Source: Crossiella sp. SN42
GTDB taxonomy: Bacteria > Actinomycetota > Actinomycetes > Mycobacteriales > Pseudonocardiaceae
Reading direction: 5' to 3'
Assembly (NCBI RefSeq): GCF_023897065.1
Contig: NZ_JAMHIV010000051.1
Coordinates: 1-51,103 of the forward strand
DNA length: 51,103 nucleotides
Position numbers and translations under genes: made by a program
Part shown: piece after piece, positions 41,369 through 49,264 of the stretch
How positions within the stretch are numbered: the first letter of the stretch is position 1
How the letters are laid out: every line of letters starts with the position of its first letter
Notes under the pieces: model-generated
Database searches by the model: none
What the model was told of the DNA's origin: nothing
Seen by the model: the letters and a program-made list of their open reading frames with translations, nothing else

Positions 41369-43740
41369 TCCTCGTCCTCCGGTCCGCGCGGGCCGTAGAC
41401 CTCCCACAACCGGCCGAGGAACATCCGCCCGAACCGCTCGATGGTGCCCAGCGGGTCCGGCCCGGTCGCCCGGATCGTGCCCAGCTGCCGCAGGAAGTCC
41501 CGCCAGCCGATGTGCAGCACCCCGGCGCCGATCGCCTGGCCCGGGTCCTCGTCCTCGTAGACGTGCCCGGCGTGCAGCCACGCCTGCAAGGTCGTGGTGT
41601 CCGACCACAGGTCCAGGCCGGGGTCGTCGTGCAGGTCCTTGCGCCCGGTCAGGGTCAGCGGGTTGCCCGCCAGGTCGTCGAAGAACAGCCGGTAGTACAT
41701 GTGCCGGGTGTCCGTCGCCGAACCCGGCACCAGCAGGTGGAACCGGCCGTGCGGCACCGAGACCCGGCCGCCCAGGTCGTCGCAGTGCAGCCAGCCGGTG
41801 GCGGTGGCGGTGTGGCTCGGGTCGTCCAGGAACCGGTCGATGTCCTCGATGGAGATGGTGAGGCGGAAGGTGAGCCCCCGCTCGTCCCGCCGCCCCACCA
41901 GCTCGCCCTGCCTCGGCTCGCTCTCCCCCAATGCGAACGACCCGGACATCTCCTCGGTGAAGGACAGCCCGGCGGAGCCGGCCGGCCCCCCTCGACCGGC
42001 CGGCTCCTCCTCGGGGACCCGCACCGCTCCCTCCGAACGGTGCGGGTCAATGGGCTCGACCGTGCTTCCGTGTGCTGGCCCCCCTCCCCCGAGGAGCCGG
42101 TCACAGAGACGGTCTGCCCAGGCCGCGATGGTCAGCGAGGGGTTCGGGCCCACCGGTCCCGGCATCGCCGCGCCGTCGGCGACGTAGAGACCCGGGTAGC
42201 CGAACACCTCGCCATAGGGATCACACAGGCCTTCGCCGGGGTGCCGCCCCATCGGCGCCCCGCCGAGCGGATGCACCGAGATGATCCGCTTGGTCAGCCA
42301 CATCGGGTTGTCGTGGTACTCCCCGCCGAGCACCTCGGAGATGCCGCGCATGGTGGCGCGGACCCCGCCGAAGTACTCCAGGCTGGACTCGGTCGTCCAG
42401 TCGATGTCCAGCCAGCCGTCCCGCATCCGGACCACCCCGTCCGGCACGTCCCGGCCCATGCCCAGCAGCGGCACCGAGCTCTCGGTGAACACCCCGTCGT
42501 CGAGCAGCCCGGCCAGGTCGTGGGAGAGCGAGGCACTCGGCGAGCGGTCCACCGCGTTCAGCAGCCGCTTGGCCGCGAAGCCGAAGATCCTGGTCAGCTG
42601 GCTCGGCGCGTTGGCGGCCTCGACCAGCCAGGACACGAAGCTCGGGTAGCCGGCGTCCTGGATGTAGTGCCCGCGCCCGACGATCCCCTCGCCCTCCACC
42701 GCGTCCGGCACCCGGATCGCGCTGGTGATCACCGGTCCCCGGTTGGCCTCCAGGTCCCGCATCCCGTCCCGGTCCTTGGCCTTGATCAGGAAGGTCAGCA
42801 GGTCGCCGTTGCCGGTGAACCTGGTGCCCAGCGCCTTGCTCAGCCTGGGCAGCCGCGGCCGGTTGCGCAGCAGCAGGTGCAGCGTGCCGAAGGTGCCGGC
42901 GGCCAGCACCAGCTTGTCGCACCGGATGGTGGCTGCGGTGGTGCGGCCGTCCTCCTGGTGCCTGCGGTAGCCCACCTCGTAGCCGCCACCGGTCAGCGGG
43001 CGGATCACCCGCACCTCGCTGCGCTCGCGGATGTCGGCCTTGTAGGCGTTCGCCGCGGACAGGTAGGTGTGGTCGAGGCTGTTCTTCGCGCCGTCGTTGC
43101 AGCCGATGTTGCACTCACCGCACAGCCGGCAGGTACGGCGCTGCTCCCCGTGCAGGTTGCCGTACCACTCCTCCTCGATCGGCAGCCCGGTTCCCGGCTC
43201 GCCCCCTGGCCGAGCCGCGAACCGGACTGCCAGCGGCGGACGTTCGAACTCCAGGCCGAGCGCGGCCGCCGCCTCGCGCATGGCCTTCGTCCTCGGCATG
43301 TCCGAGAAATCCGGGTGGTCGAGTGGATACGGAGCAGGGGTGAGCATCCGTTCCACCGCGTCGTAGTGCGGTTCCAGGTCGGCCCTGGTGATCGGCCAGG
43401 TCTCGTAGCCGCCGCCGGGCAGCGGCTCCTCGTGCACGAACCAGCGCTCGTCCTTGCGCTTGAGCACGTTGGCGTAGATCAGCGAGCCGCCGCCGACCCC
43501 GGCCGAGACCAGCGAGGCGAAGCCGCGGAAGCTCCACACGTCGAACAGGCCGTACTGCTTGCGCGCCGGGTCCCAGAAGCTGCCCCGCATCTCCGCGGGG
43601 GAGCGGGCGAAGGAGCCGGGCGGGTACTTGCGGCCCCGCTCCAGCACCACGACGGACTTGCCGGCTTCGGCTAGTCGGTAGGCGCTGACGGAACCGCCGA
43701 AGCCGGTCCCGACCACCACCACGTCCACGTGTTCGGTCAT
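41365..43740 (-). CDS. GMC oxidoreductase, cholesterol-oxidase-like, with four-Cys motif
   Basis: 791 residues. FAD-binding VVVVGTGFGGSVSAYRLAEAGKSVVVLERG (7-36), GVGGGSLIYANVL and the closing HPLGGAPMGRHP...GLYVADGAAMPGPVGPNPSLTIAAWADRL with the active-site His/Asn are of the large bacterial cholesterol-oxidase-like GMC group. A CxxCxxCxxxC cluster (Cys204, 207, 210, 214; TCRLCGECNIGCNDGAKN) is of ferredoxin type. Residues about 580-791 are an additional beta-rich domain (SIEDIDRFLDDPSHTATATGWLHCDDLGG) beyond the oxidase. No signal peptide. Two bases separate its start from the stop of the hydrolase gene upstream. Confidence 0.92.
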   Translation of the reverse strand: MTEHVDVVVVGTGFGGSVSAYRLAEAGKSVVVLERGRKYPPGSFARSPAEMRGSFWDPARKQYGLFDVWSFRGFASLVSAGVGGGSLIYANVLKRKDERWFVHEEPLPGGGYETWPITRADLEPHYDAVERMLTPAPYPLDHPDFSDMPRTKAMREAAAALGLEFERPPLAVRFAARPGGEPGTGLPIEEEWYGNLHGEQRRTCRLCGECNIGCNDGAKNSLDHTYLSAANAYKADIRERSEVRVIRPLTGGGYEVGYRRHQEDGRTTAATIRCDKLVLAAGTFGTLHLLLRNRPRLPRLSKALGTRFTGNGDLLTFLIKAKDRDGMRDLEANRGPVITSAIRVPDAVEGEGIVGRGHYIQDAGYPSFVSWLVEAANAPSQLTRIFGFAAKRLLNAVDRSPSASLSHDLAGLLDDGVFTESSVPLLGMGRDVPDGVVRMRDGWLDIDWTTESSLEYFGGVRATMRGISEVLGGEYHDNPMWLTKRIISVHPLGGAPMGRHPGEGLCDPYGEVFGYPGLYVADGAAMPGPVGPNPSLTIAAWADRLCDRLLGGGGPAHGSTVEPIDPHRSEGAVRVPEEEPAGRGGPAGSAGLSFTEEMSGSFALGESEPRQGELVGRRDERGLTFRLTISIEDIDRFLDDPSHTATATGWLHCDDLGGRVSVPHGRFHLLVPGSATDTRHMYYRLFFDDLAGNPLTLTGRKDLHDDPGLDLWSDTTTLQAWLHAGHVYEDEDPGQAIGAGVLHIGWRDFLRQLGTIRATGPDPLGTIERFGRMFLGRLWEVYGPRGPEDEE

Positions 43741-43741
43741 C

Positions 43742-44839
43742 TCAACCGGCCTGCCGCTTGATGAAGTCGAGCAGGTGCGGGAAGACGTCCATGTCGGCGT
43801 GCTCGCCGATGAACGGGTCCAGGTGGCCGTAGCCGGGCAGGATGCGGAACTCGTGCCTGCCGGGCGCGATCTTCTCCAGCTTGCGGTAGCAGATCTCGTT
43901 GGAGTCGCCGAAGACCTTGTTGGTGTCGCCGGTGGTCAGCAGGATCGGCACGTCCACCATGGCCGCGTTGCCCAGGTAGTCGTTGGGCAGCTCCTCGTGC
44001 CGCTCGTCCTTGGGGTCGAACTTCACCGCGCGCCCGGCCAGGTACATCTTGCGCACGTGCCGGTAGTAGTTCATGCCGGTGCCGCCGCACAGGTCGCCGA
44101 GCCTGCGGTGGGTGACCTCCAGCAGGTTCTCGTGCCGGTACATCGCGGGCCAGCCCGCGCCCCACAGGTGACTGAGCACGTGGCAGGCGGCGACGTCGCA
44201 CTCGCGGTGCAGGACGGAGATGGCCTTGGACAGCAGCCAGGCCCTGGTGAACCGGGGCGCGTTGCCCCAGTTCGGGTCGAAGTACTCGAAGCCGGCCACG
44301 TACTCGAGCAGGTCCGGCTCCACCGCGATCTTGGCCGCGGAGTAGGTGGACAGGGTCGGGGTGAGCCCCACGCTGTTGGCGACCACGCTGGTGACGCCGT
44401 CGATCACGCCGCCGAACAGGCCCATCAGGAAGGAGACCGCGCCGAGGCAGTGCGAGATCACGTGCAGCCTGCGGTCCGGGCCGATCGCCTTGCGGACGGT
44501 GCGCACCGCCTCGGCGCTGTCCCAGTGCGCCACGTCGTCGAGGGTGTAGCGGTGCATGCCGTGGTTGTACGGGTGCCGGTTGCTCAGCCGGCTGTCCAGC
44601 GACCACACGTCGCCGTAGCCGTTGTCCAGCAGGTAGCTGACCAGGTTGCGGTGCTCCGGCATGATGAACATGTCGCTGGACTGGGTCAGCCCGGGAATGA
44701 GCAGCACGACGTCCTGGCTCTCGCCGCGGTGGAAGCGCAGCAGGCTGAGGCCGAGGCCGTCTTCGGTGGTGAACGGGTGCGTGGACACGTCCGCGTCGCG
44801 CACGCCGTCGAGCGTGTACAGCGGGATCTCGCGTTTCAT
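43742..44839 (-). CDS. Alpha/beta-hydrolase with Cys at the nucleophile position
   Basis: 365 residues. The fold is clear from VVLLIPGLTQSSDMF (oxyanion), RRLHVISHCLGAVSF (nucleophile elbow), VPILLTTGDTNKVFG (Asp) and ILPGYGHLDPFIGEH (His). The elbow is S-H-Cys131-L-G instead of G-x-S-x-G, a Cys nucleophile as in PhaC synthases and in hydrolase domains that accompany cholesterol-oxidase-like GMC proteins. First gene of the operon with GMC oxidoreductase and patatin. ATG at 44839 follows GAAGGA at four bases. Substrate may be a sterol or acyl ester. Confidence 0.9.
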   Translation of the reverse strand: MKREIPLYTLDGVRDADVSTHPFTTEDGLGLSLLRFHRGESQDVVLLIPGLTQSSDMFIMPEHRNLVSYLLDNGYGDVWSLDSRLSNRHPYNHGMHRYTLDDVAHWDSAEAVRTVRKAIGPDRRLHVISHCLGAVSFLMGLFGGVIDGVTSVVANSVGLTPTLSTYSAAKIAVEPDLLEYVAGFEYFDPNWGNAPRFTRAWLLSKAISVLHRECDVAACHVLSHLWGAGWPAMYRHENLLEVTHRRLGDLCGGTGMNYYRHVRKMYLAGRAVKFDPKDERHEELPNDYLGNAAMVDVPILLTTGDTNKVFGDSNEICYRKLEKIAPGRHEFRILPGYGHLDPFIGEHADMDVFPHLLDFIKRQAG

Positions 44840-44921
44840 GGGTCCTTCACCTGACCATCGTGTGTGTGTCCACCATGGCCAGCCGACCTGCTCCGTGCCA
44901 TCGTGGGAATCACTGACAAAT

Positions 44922-44960
44922 CGTCCGGGTCAGCTTCGCTGAACTGCCCCGACCCGGACG
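44922..44960 (-). terminator. Terminator after the LAL regulator gene
   Basis: CGTCCGGGTC (44922-44931) pairs with GACCCGGACG (44951-44960), loop of 19; minus strand continues ATTTGTC. It lies 12 bases past the stop at 44972. Confidence 0.75.
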
Positions 44961-44971
44961 AAGCTGTCGGT

Positions 44972-47938
44972 TCAGCCCCGGTCGTGAGCGTCCAGGGCGG
45001 GCCCGAGCACCCGGCCGACGCTAGCCCGCGAGGTCACACCGAGCTTGGTGAACACGTGCGACACGTGGGTCTCCACGGTGCGGATGCCGATGAACAGCTT
45101 CTCAGCAATCTGCTGGTTGGTGTGCCCGTCGAGCACAAGTCGCGCGATTTCGAGTTCTCGCGGTGACAATCCGAACGGCCCGCTCTGCTTCGGTCCACCT
45201 GGGACGGCCACCCGGACACCCAGGCGGCGGGTGGCCCGCAGCGCCTCGGCCCGCAGGGTCTTGGCCTTGCAGGCGGCGAAGGCCTCGGCCGCGGCGGCCA
45301 GCTCGGGCAGCGCCTTGACCCGGTCCTTGGCCGCGGCGTAGGCCAGGCCGGCGCGCAGCCGGGCGCGGGCGGCCTCCAGCTTGAGCCCGGCCTGCTCCAG
45401 CACGGCGGCGCAGCGCAGCGCCAGCTCGGCGGCGGCCACGGGATCGGTGCCGGTCAGCGCATGGGCCTTGACCAGGTCGGCCATCGTCCGGTTGATCGGC
45501 AGCGCGGGATCGGTCACCCGCTCGGCGCGTTCGGCCCAGCCGCCGGCCTCGGTCCAGCGGTTCGCCCCGGCCAGCAGGTGCGCCATGGTCTCGCAGAGCA
45601 TCAGCAGCATCGGCTGGTCCCGCTGCACGGACTCCAGCAGGTCGCACACCTCGGCCGGGCCGGACTCGTCGAGGTCGCCGGTGTAGGCCACCGCGATCGC
45701 CTCGGCCACCCGCGCCCGCAGGCTCGGCCACTCGGGGACATCGCCACCGGCCTGGGTGGCCTCCGCGGCCACCCGCAGCGCCTCGGCGTGGTCGCCGGAC
45801 CAGGTCAGCAGCATCGACCGGGAGCCCAGCGCCAGCGCCAGGGACTGCGGCGAGCCGCCGACCCTGGCCACATCGATGGCCTCCTCGATCAGCGTGAACG
45901 CCTCGTCCATGTCACCAAGCACCGCCACGGCCTGGGCCTGACCGGAGAGCACCGGCGGCAGGATGTAGTTCTGGCCGGTGTTGCGGGCGATGTCGGCCAC
46001 CCGCTCGAAGCGGGGCAGGGCGTTGCGGTACCGGCCGGTGAGCAGGTCGCTGAAGCACAGCCAGGTGTAGGCGTCCAGCCAGGGCGCGAGGTCGGTGGCG
46101 GTGGCGGTGGCCAGCACCCGGTCGGCCTCGCCGAGCAGTTCCAGGCCACGCGCGCCGTCGCCACTGGCGATCGCGGGCATCGGTCCCAGGGCGGCGACCG
46201 CGTAGGCGATCGTGGACGGCACCTTGTCCACGGGCACCTCGCCGAGCAGCCGGGTCGCCTCTGCGTTCTCGCCGGACCAGGTGGCCTCCACGGCCAGCCG
46301 CAGGTACAGCGGCCCGGCGTGGTGCAGTTGATCGGCGGGGACGGCGCGCAGCTCCCGTTGCAACCGGGCGCGGGCCTCGACCGAACGCCCGAGCAGCCGT
46401 TCCACCTTGGAGTAGATGTGCCCCGCGACCATCGCGCGCTGCGGATAAGCCTGTGCGGGCAGCCGTTCCAACACGTCGAGCGCGGTGTCCCTGGCCTCGG
46501 TGAACTGGCTGCTCACGCCCTGGGCGCTGGCCAGCTCGATGAGCAGCTGGATGCGTTCGCCGGTGTTGGCCGGGATGTCGGGCAGCAGGCGCAGCGCCTG
46601 GGTCAGCCAGTAGGAGGCGGTCAGTGGCGCGCGCGGGGCCACCGAGCGGGCGGCGGTGGTCAGCACGCCGACGGCGTCTATGTCGCCGAAGCCCGCCGAG
46701 CGGACCACGTGCCGGGCCAGCTGTGGCGCGGGCGCGTTGAGCTTCTGCAGGTAGGCGGCGACCCGGCCGTGGGTGGCCATCCGCCAGCCCGCCGAGGCCG
46801 AGGTGTAGGCGGTGTGCCGGACCAGCGGGTGCCGGAAGCGGAACCGGCCCGGCGTGGGCGCGACCCGCACCACGTCCCTGGCGACCAGCTCGTCCAGCAC
46901 GGTCAGCGCCTCGGCGTCGGTCAGCTCGGCCGCGGCCGCGGCGGCGGTGGGCTCGAACTCATCGCCCACCACGGCGGCGGCGTGCGCGATCAGCAGCGCC
47001 TTGGAGGACAGCTGGCCCAGCTCCACCTGCAGCGCGGAGCGGACCGCGTCCGGCACGTCGCGCAGCGCGTCCTCGGCGAGGTCGCCGGTGATCGGGGACA
47101 GCGGGTTGCCGTTGCCGTTCTCCGCCCTGGACAGCGCCTCCAGGTAGAACGGGTTGCCGCCGCTGGACTCGTACAGCCTGCGCCGCTTGGCCTGGCTCAT
47201 CCCCGGACCGAGGAACTCCTCGGTCTCCTTCTGCGACAGCGGGCTCACCGTGATCCTGGTGCCCTGGTCCGCGGGCACCTGGGTCAGCGCGGTGCGCAGC
47301 CGCGCGGAGACCTGGGCCGGCCGGTAGGCGACCGTGATCACGACCTGCCCGCGCGGGGGATGCCGCACCAGGTAGTCGAGCAGCTCGATGGTGGCCTCGT
47401 CGGCCCAGTGCACGTCGTCGAGCAGCAGGGTCAGGCCGGAGGACTCGGCCAGCACCTCCAGCAGCGTGCGCACCGCCCGGTGCAACCGGTAGCGCGCGCC
47501 ACCGGCGCCGGCTGGGATCGGCACCTGCGGCAGGTCCACGGTCAGCCCGGGGAAGACCGAGGACAGCAGCCGCGCCTCGGGCAGCGGCAACCGCCTGGTC
47601 AGCAAGCCGACCTGGGACTCGAGATGGTCATCGAGGGCGTCCACCACCGCGGCGAACGGCGCGTCCTGCTCGAACTCCGCGGCCCGCCCGGCCAGGGTCA
47701 CCATGCCGAGCTCACGGGCCCGGCTGGCCACCTCGGCGACCAACCGGGACTTGCCCACACCGGGCTCGCCGACCAGCTCCACCAGGTGGAAGGTCTTGCG
47801 CGCGGAGCGCTTCAGCGTGGTGCCGAGGACCTTGAGCAGTGGCTGTCGTCCGACCAGTGGACGCAGGGTCGGGTCCGCCGTCGGGGTGATCTGCTGATCC
47901 CGCCGACCGGACATCGTTTCCGAACCCCCCACCCACAT
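44972..47938 (-). CDS. LuxR-family LAL-type regulator (AAA ATPase, TPR-like, HTH)
   Basis: 988 residues. N-terminal AAA domain: Walker A GEPGVGKS (57-64), Walker B LTLLLDDVHWAD. A long helical repeat region (about 300-880) is followed by the LuxR helix-turn-helix (about 920-985: LSPRELEIARLVLDGHTNQQIAEKLFIGIRTVETHVSHVFTKLG). LAL proteins are large ATP-dependent activators of carbon use or antibiotic genes. ATG 47938 has TAATCT 14 bases upstream; ATG 47914 (MSGRRDQQ) preceded by GGGGGG is the alternative. It lies downstream of adenosine deaminase in the same direction, with a hairpin between. Confidence 0.93.
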   Translation of the reverse strand: MWVGGSETMSGRRDQQITPTADPTLRPLVGRQPLLKVLGTTLKRSARKTFHLVELVGEPGVGKSRLVAEVASRARELGMVTLAGRAAEFEQDAPFAAVVDALDDHLESQVGLLTRRLPLPEARLLSSVFPGLTVDLPQVPIPAGAGGARYRLHRAVRTLLEVLAESSGLTLLLDDVHWADEATIELLDYLVRHPPRGQVVITVAYRPAQVSARLRTALTQVPADQGTRITVSPLSQKETEEFLGPGMSQAKRRRLYESSGGNPFYLEALSRAENGNGNPLSPITGDLAEDALRDVPDAVRSALQVELGQLSSKALLIAHAAAVVGDEFEPTAAAAAAELTDAEALTVLDELVARDVVRVAPTPGRFRFRHPLVRHTAYTSASAGWRMATHGRVAAYLQKLNAPAPQLARHVVRSAGFGDIDAVGVLTTAARSVAPRAPLTASYWLTQALRLLPDIPANTGERIQLLIELASAQGVSSQFTEARDTALDVLERLPAQAYPQRAMVAGHIYSKVERLLGRSVEARARLQRELRAVPADQLHHAGPLYLRLAVEATWSGENAEATRLLGEVPVDKVPSTIAYAVAALGPMPAIASGDGARGLELLGEADRVLATATATDLAPWLDAYTWLCFSDLLTGRYRNALPRFERVADIARNTGQNYILPPVLSGQAQAVAVLGDMDEAFTLIEEAIDVARVGGSPQSLALALGSRSMLLTWSGDHAEALRVAAEATQAGGDVPEWPSLRARVAEAIAVAYTGDLDESGPAEVCDLLESVQRDQPMLLMLCETMAHLLAGANRWTEAGGWAERAERVTDPALPINRTMADLVKAHALTGTDPVAAAELALRCAAVLEQAGLKLEAARARLRAGLAYAAAKDRVKALPELAAAAEAFAACKAKTLRAEALRATRRLGVRVAVPGGPKQSGPFGLSPRELEIARLVLDGHTNQQIAEKLFIGIRTVETHVSHVFTKLGVTSRASVGRVLGPALDAHDRG

Positions 47939-47941
47939 CGC

Positions 47942-47974
47942 CGCCGCGGGGAAGATTATGCCAGTCCCGCGGCG
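47942..47974 (-). terminator. Hairpin between adenosine deaminase and LAL gene
   Basis: CGCCGCGGG (47942-47950) and CCCGCGGCG (47966-47974), perfect 9-bp arms with 15 bases between that contain TAATCT, the possible -10 of the LAL gene. It may be a terminator/attenuator or an operator. Confidence 0.5.
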
Positions 47975-48016
47975 ACGACGCGGAGCCGTCCGGTGGTGGG
48001 TTCTCCAGAGAATGGG

Positions 48017-49030
48017 CTAGCCGGGCAGGGTGACCGCGTCCAGCTCGGCCAGCAGAGCGGCCTTGGTGGCGTCACTGGCGAAGGACACCTCGACTCCGGT
48101 GCGGGCGATGTCGACCAGCTGTTTCGCGGTCAGGCCCATCTTCTCGTGCGCGGCCAGGTACTCGCGGTTGAGGTCGGTGTCGAACATGCCGGGGTCGTCG
48201 GTGTTGAGCACGACCGGCACACCCGCGGCCAACAGTTTTGGCAGCGGGTGCTCCGCCAGGTCGAGCACCTCGCGGGTGCGCAGGTTGGAGTGCGGGGAGA
48301 TCTCCAGCGGGATGCGGTGCTCGGCGAGGTAGCTGACCAGCTCGGGATCGCGCACCGAGTGGATGCCGTGGCCGATCCGCTCCGCGCCGAGGTCCAGCAG
48401 CGCCGACCACACCGTCTCCGGGCCGGTGGTCTCCCCGGCGTGCGGCACGCAGTGCAGCCCGGCCTCGCGGGCCAGGTCGAACATGGGCTTGAACTGGCCG
48501 CGTGGCACGCCGATCTCCGGACCGCCGAGGCCGAAGCCGACGGTGTGCTCCGGCTGGTGCTCGCGGTACCAGTTGATGGTCCGCCAGCCCGCCTCCACGC
48601 CCTGCTCGCCGGGGATGTCGTAGATCCAGGTGAGTTCGACGCCGTGCTCGGCCGCGGCCCGTTCCTTGCCGGTGGCCAGCGCCCTGACCAGTGCCTCGTC
48701 GCCGATGCCCGCGTTGAAGAGGTTGACCGGGGTGACGGTGACCTCGCAGTAGCGGACCTGGTTCGCGGCCAGGTCCCTGGCCAGGCCGACCAGCAGGGTG
48801 ACCACGTCGGCCTCGGTGGTGACCAGCCGGCCCAGCGCGCCGATGACGGTGATGAAGTGCGCGAAGTCGGTGAACTCGTAGTAGCGGGCCAGCTCGTCCC
48901 GTTCGGTGGGGACGCCGCGACCGGGGTGCCTGCGGGCGAGCTCCAGGACGGTGTCCACCGAGGCGGCGCCGACCAGGTGCACGTGCAGCTCCGCCTTGGG
49001 CAGGGCGGCGACGAAGGAACGCATGTCCAT
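48017..49030 (-). CDS. add: Adenosine deaminase
   Basis: 337 residues, metal-dependent TIM barrel. Zinc ligands His16 and His18 (AELHVHL), HAGE (197-200), His221 in IGHGI and Asp278 in NTDDPGMF are all present. It converts adenosine (or a related nucleoside) to inosine plus ammonia. The usual CPTSN motif reads SPHSN here, so a different nucleoside such as a modified adenosine is possible. ATG at 49030 (a second ATG two codons on) follows a weak AAAGGTC. A predicted 23-residue leader peptide is encoded just upstream. Confidence 0.9.
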   Translation of the reverse strand: MDMRSFVAALPKAELHVHLVGAASVDTVLELARRHPGRGVPTERDELARYYEFTDFAHFITVIGALGRLVTTEADVVTLLVGLARDLAANQVRYCEVTVTPVNLFNAGIGDEALVRALATGKERAAAEHGVELTWIYDIPGEQGVEAGWRTINWYREHQPEHTVGFGLGGPEIGVPRGQFKPMFDLAREAGLHCVPHAGETTGPETVWSALLDLGAERIGHGIHSVRDPELVSYLAEHRIPLEISPHSNLRTREVLDLAEHPLPKLLAAGVPVVLNTDDPGMFDTDLNREYLAAHEKMGLTAKQLVDIARTGVEVSFASDATKAALLAELDAVTLPG

Positions 49031-49081
49031 GTGAATGACCTTTCGTGCGGACTTGGCGGGGTGGGAGCGGAACCACCGCCA

Positions 49082-49153
49082 CTACCAGGCCAGGTCGCCC
49101 CGGGAGTGATCGCTGCCGTAGAGCGGCAGCCGCACGTCGGAGGTCAAGGTCAC
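49082..49153 (-). CDS. Predicted leaderless 23-residue peptide before adenosine deaminase
   Basis: Reads VTLTSDVRLPLYGSDHSRGDLAW then stop. It begins at GTG 49153, exactly six bases after GAGACT (49165-49160), itself 18 bases after TTGACC (49189-49184). The hairpin GCTGCCG-tagag-CGGCAGC (49112-49130) lies inside the coding part. The stop is 51 bases from the deaminase ATG. It may be a regulatory leader peptide; no similar sequence is known to me. Confidence 0.4.
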   Translation of the reverse strand: MTLTSDVRLPLYGSDHSRGDLAW

Positions 49154-49159
49154 CCATCC

Positions 49160-49189
49160 AGTCTCGACCAACCCCTGGGAGCAGGTCAA
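49160..49189 (-). promoter_or_regulatory. Promoter of the leader peptide/adenosine deaminase transcript
   Basis: TTGACC (49189-49184), 18-base spacer, GAGACT (49165-49160) on the minus strand. It is back to back with the peptidase promoter. Confidence 0.55.
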
Positions 49190-49196
49190 CGGACTA

Positions 49197-49225
49197 TTGA
49201 CACGCGCCACACCTCGGGAAAGGGT
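49197..49225 (+). promoter_or_regulatory. Promoter of the X-Pro peptidase gene
   Basis: TTGACA (49197-49202), 17-base spacer and AAGGGT (49220-49225), giving a leader of about 33 bases before the AGGAG and ATG 49265. Confidence 0.6.
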
Positions 49226-49264
49226 GCCGGTGCCAACCAGCACACGTGATCATCAGGAGTGCCC

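Noticed and set aside
47942-47974. Riboswitch before the LAL gene
   Set aside because: Only a simple hairpin is visible; no conserved aptamer core such as those for purines or cobalamin can be recognised.
45461-49249. Plus-strand open frame of about 1260 codons
   Set aside because: Antisense to the LAL regulator and adenosine deaminase, both of which show full domain motifs.
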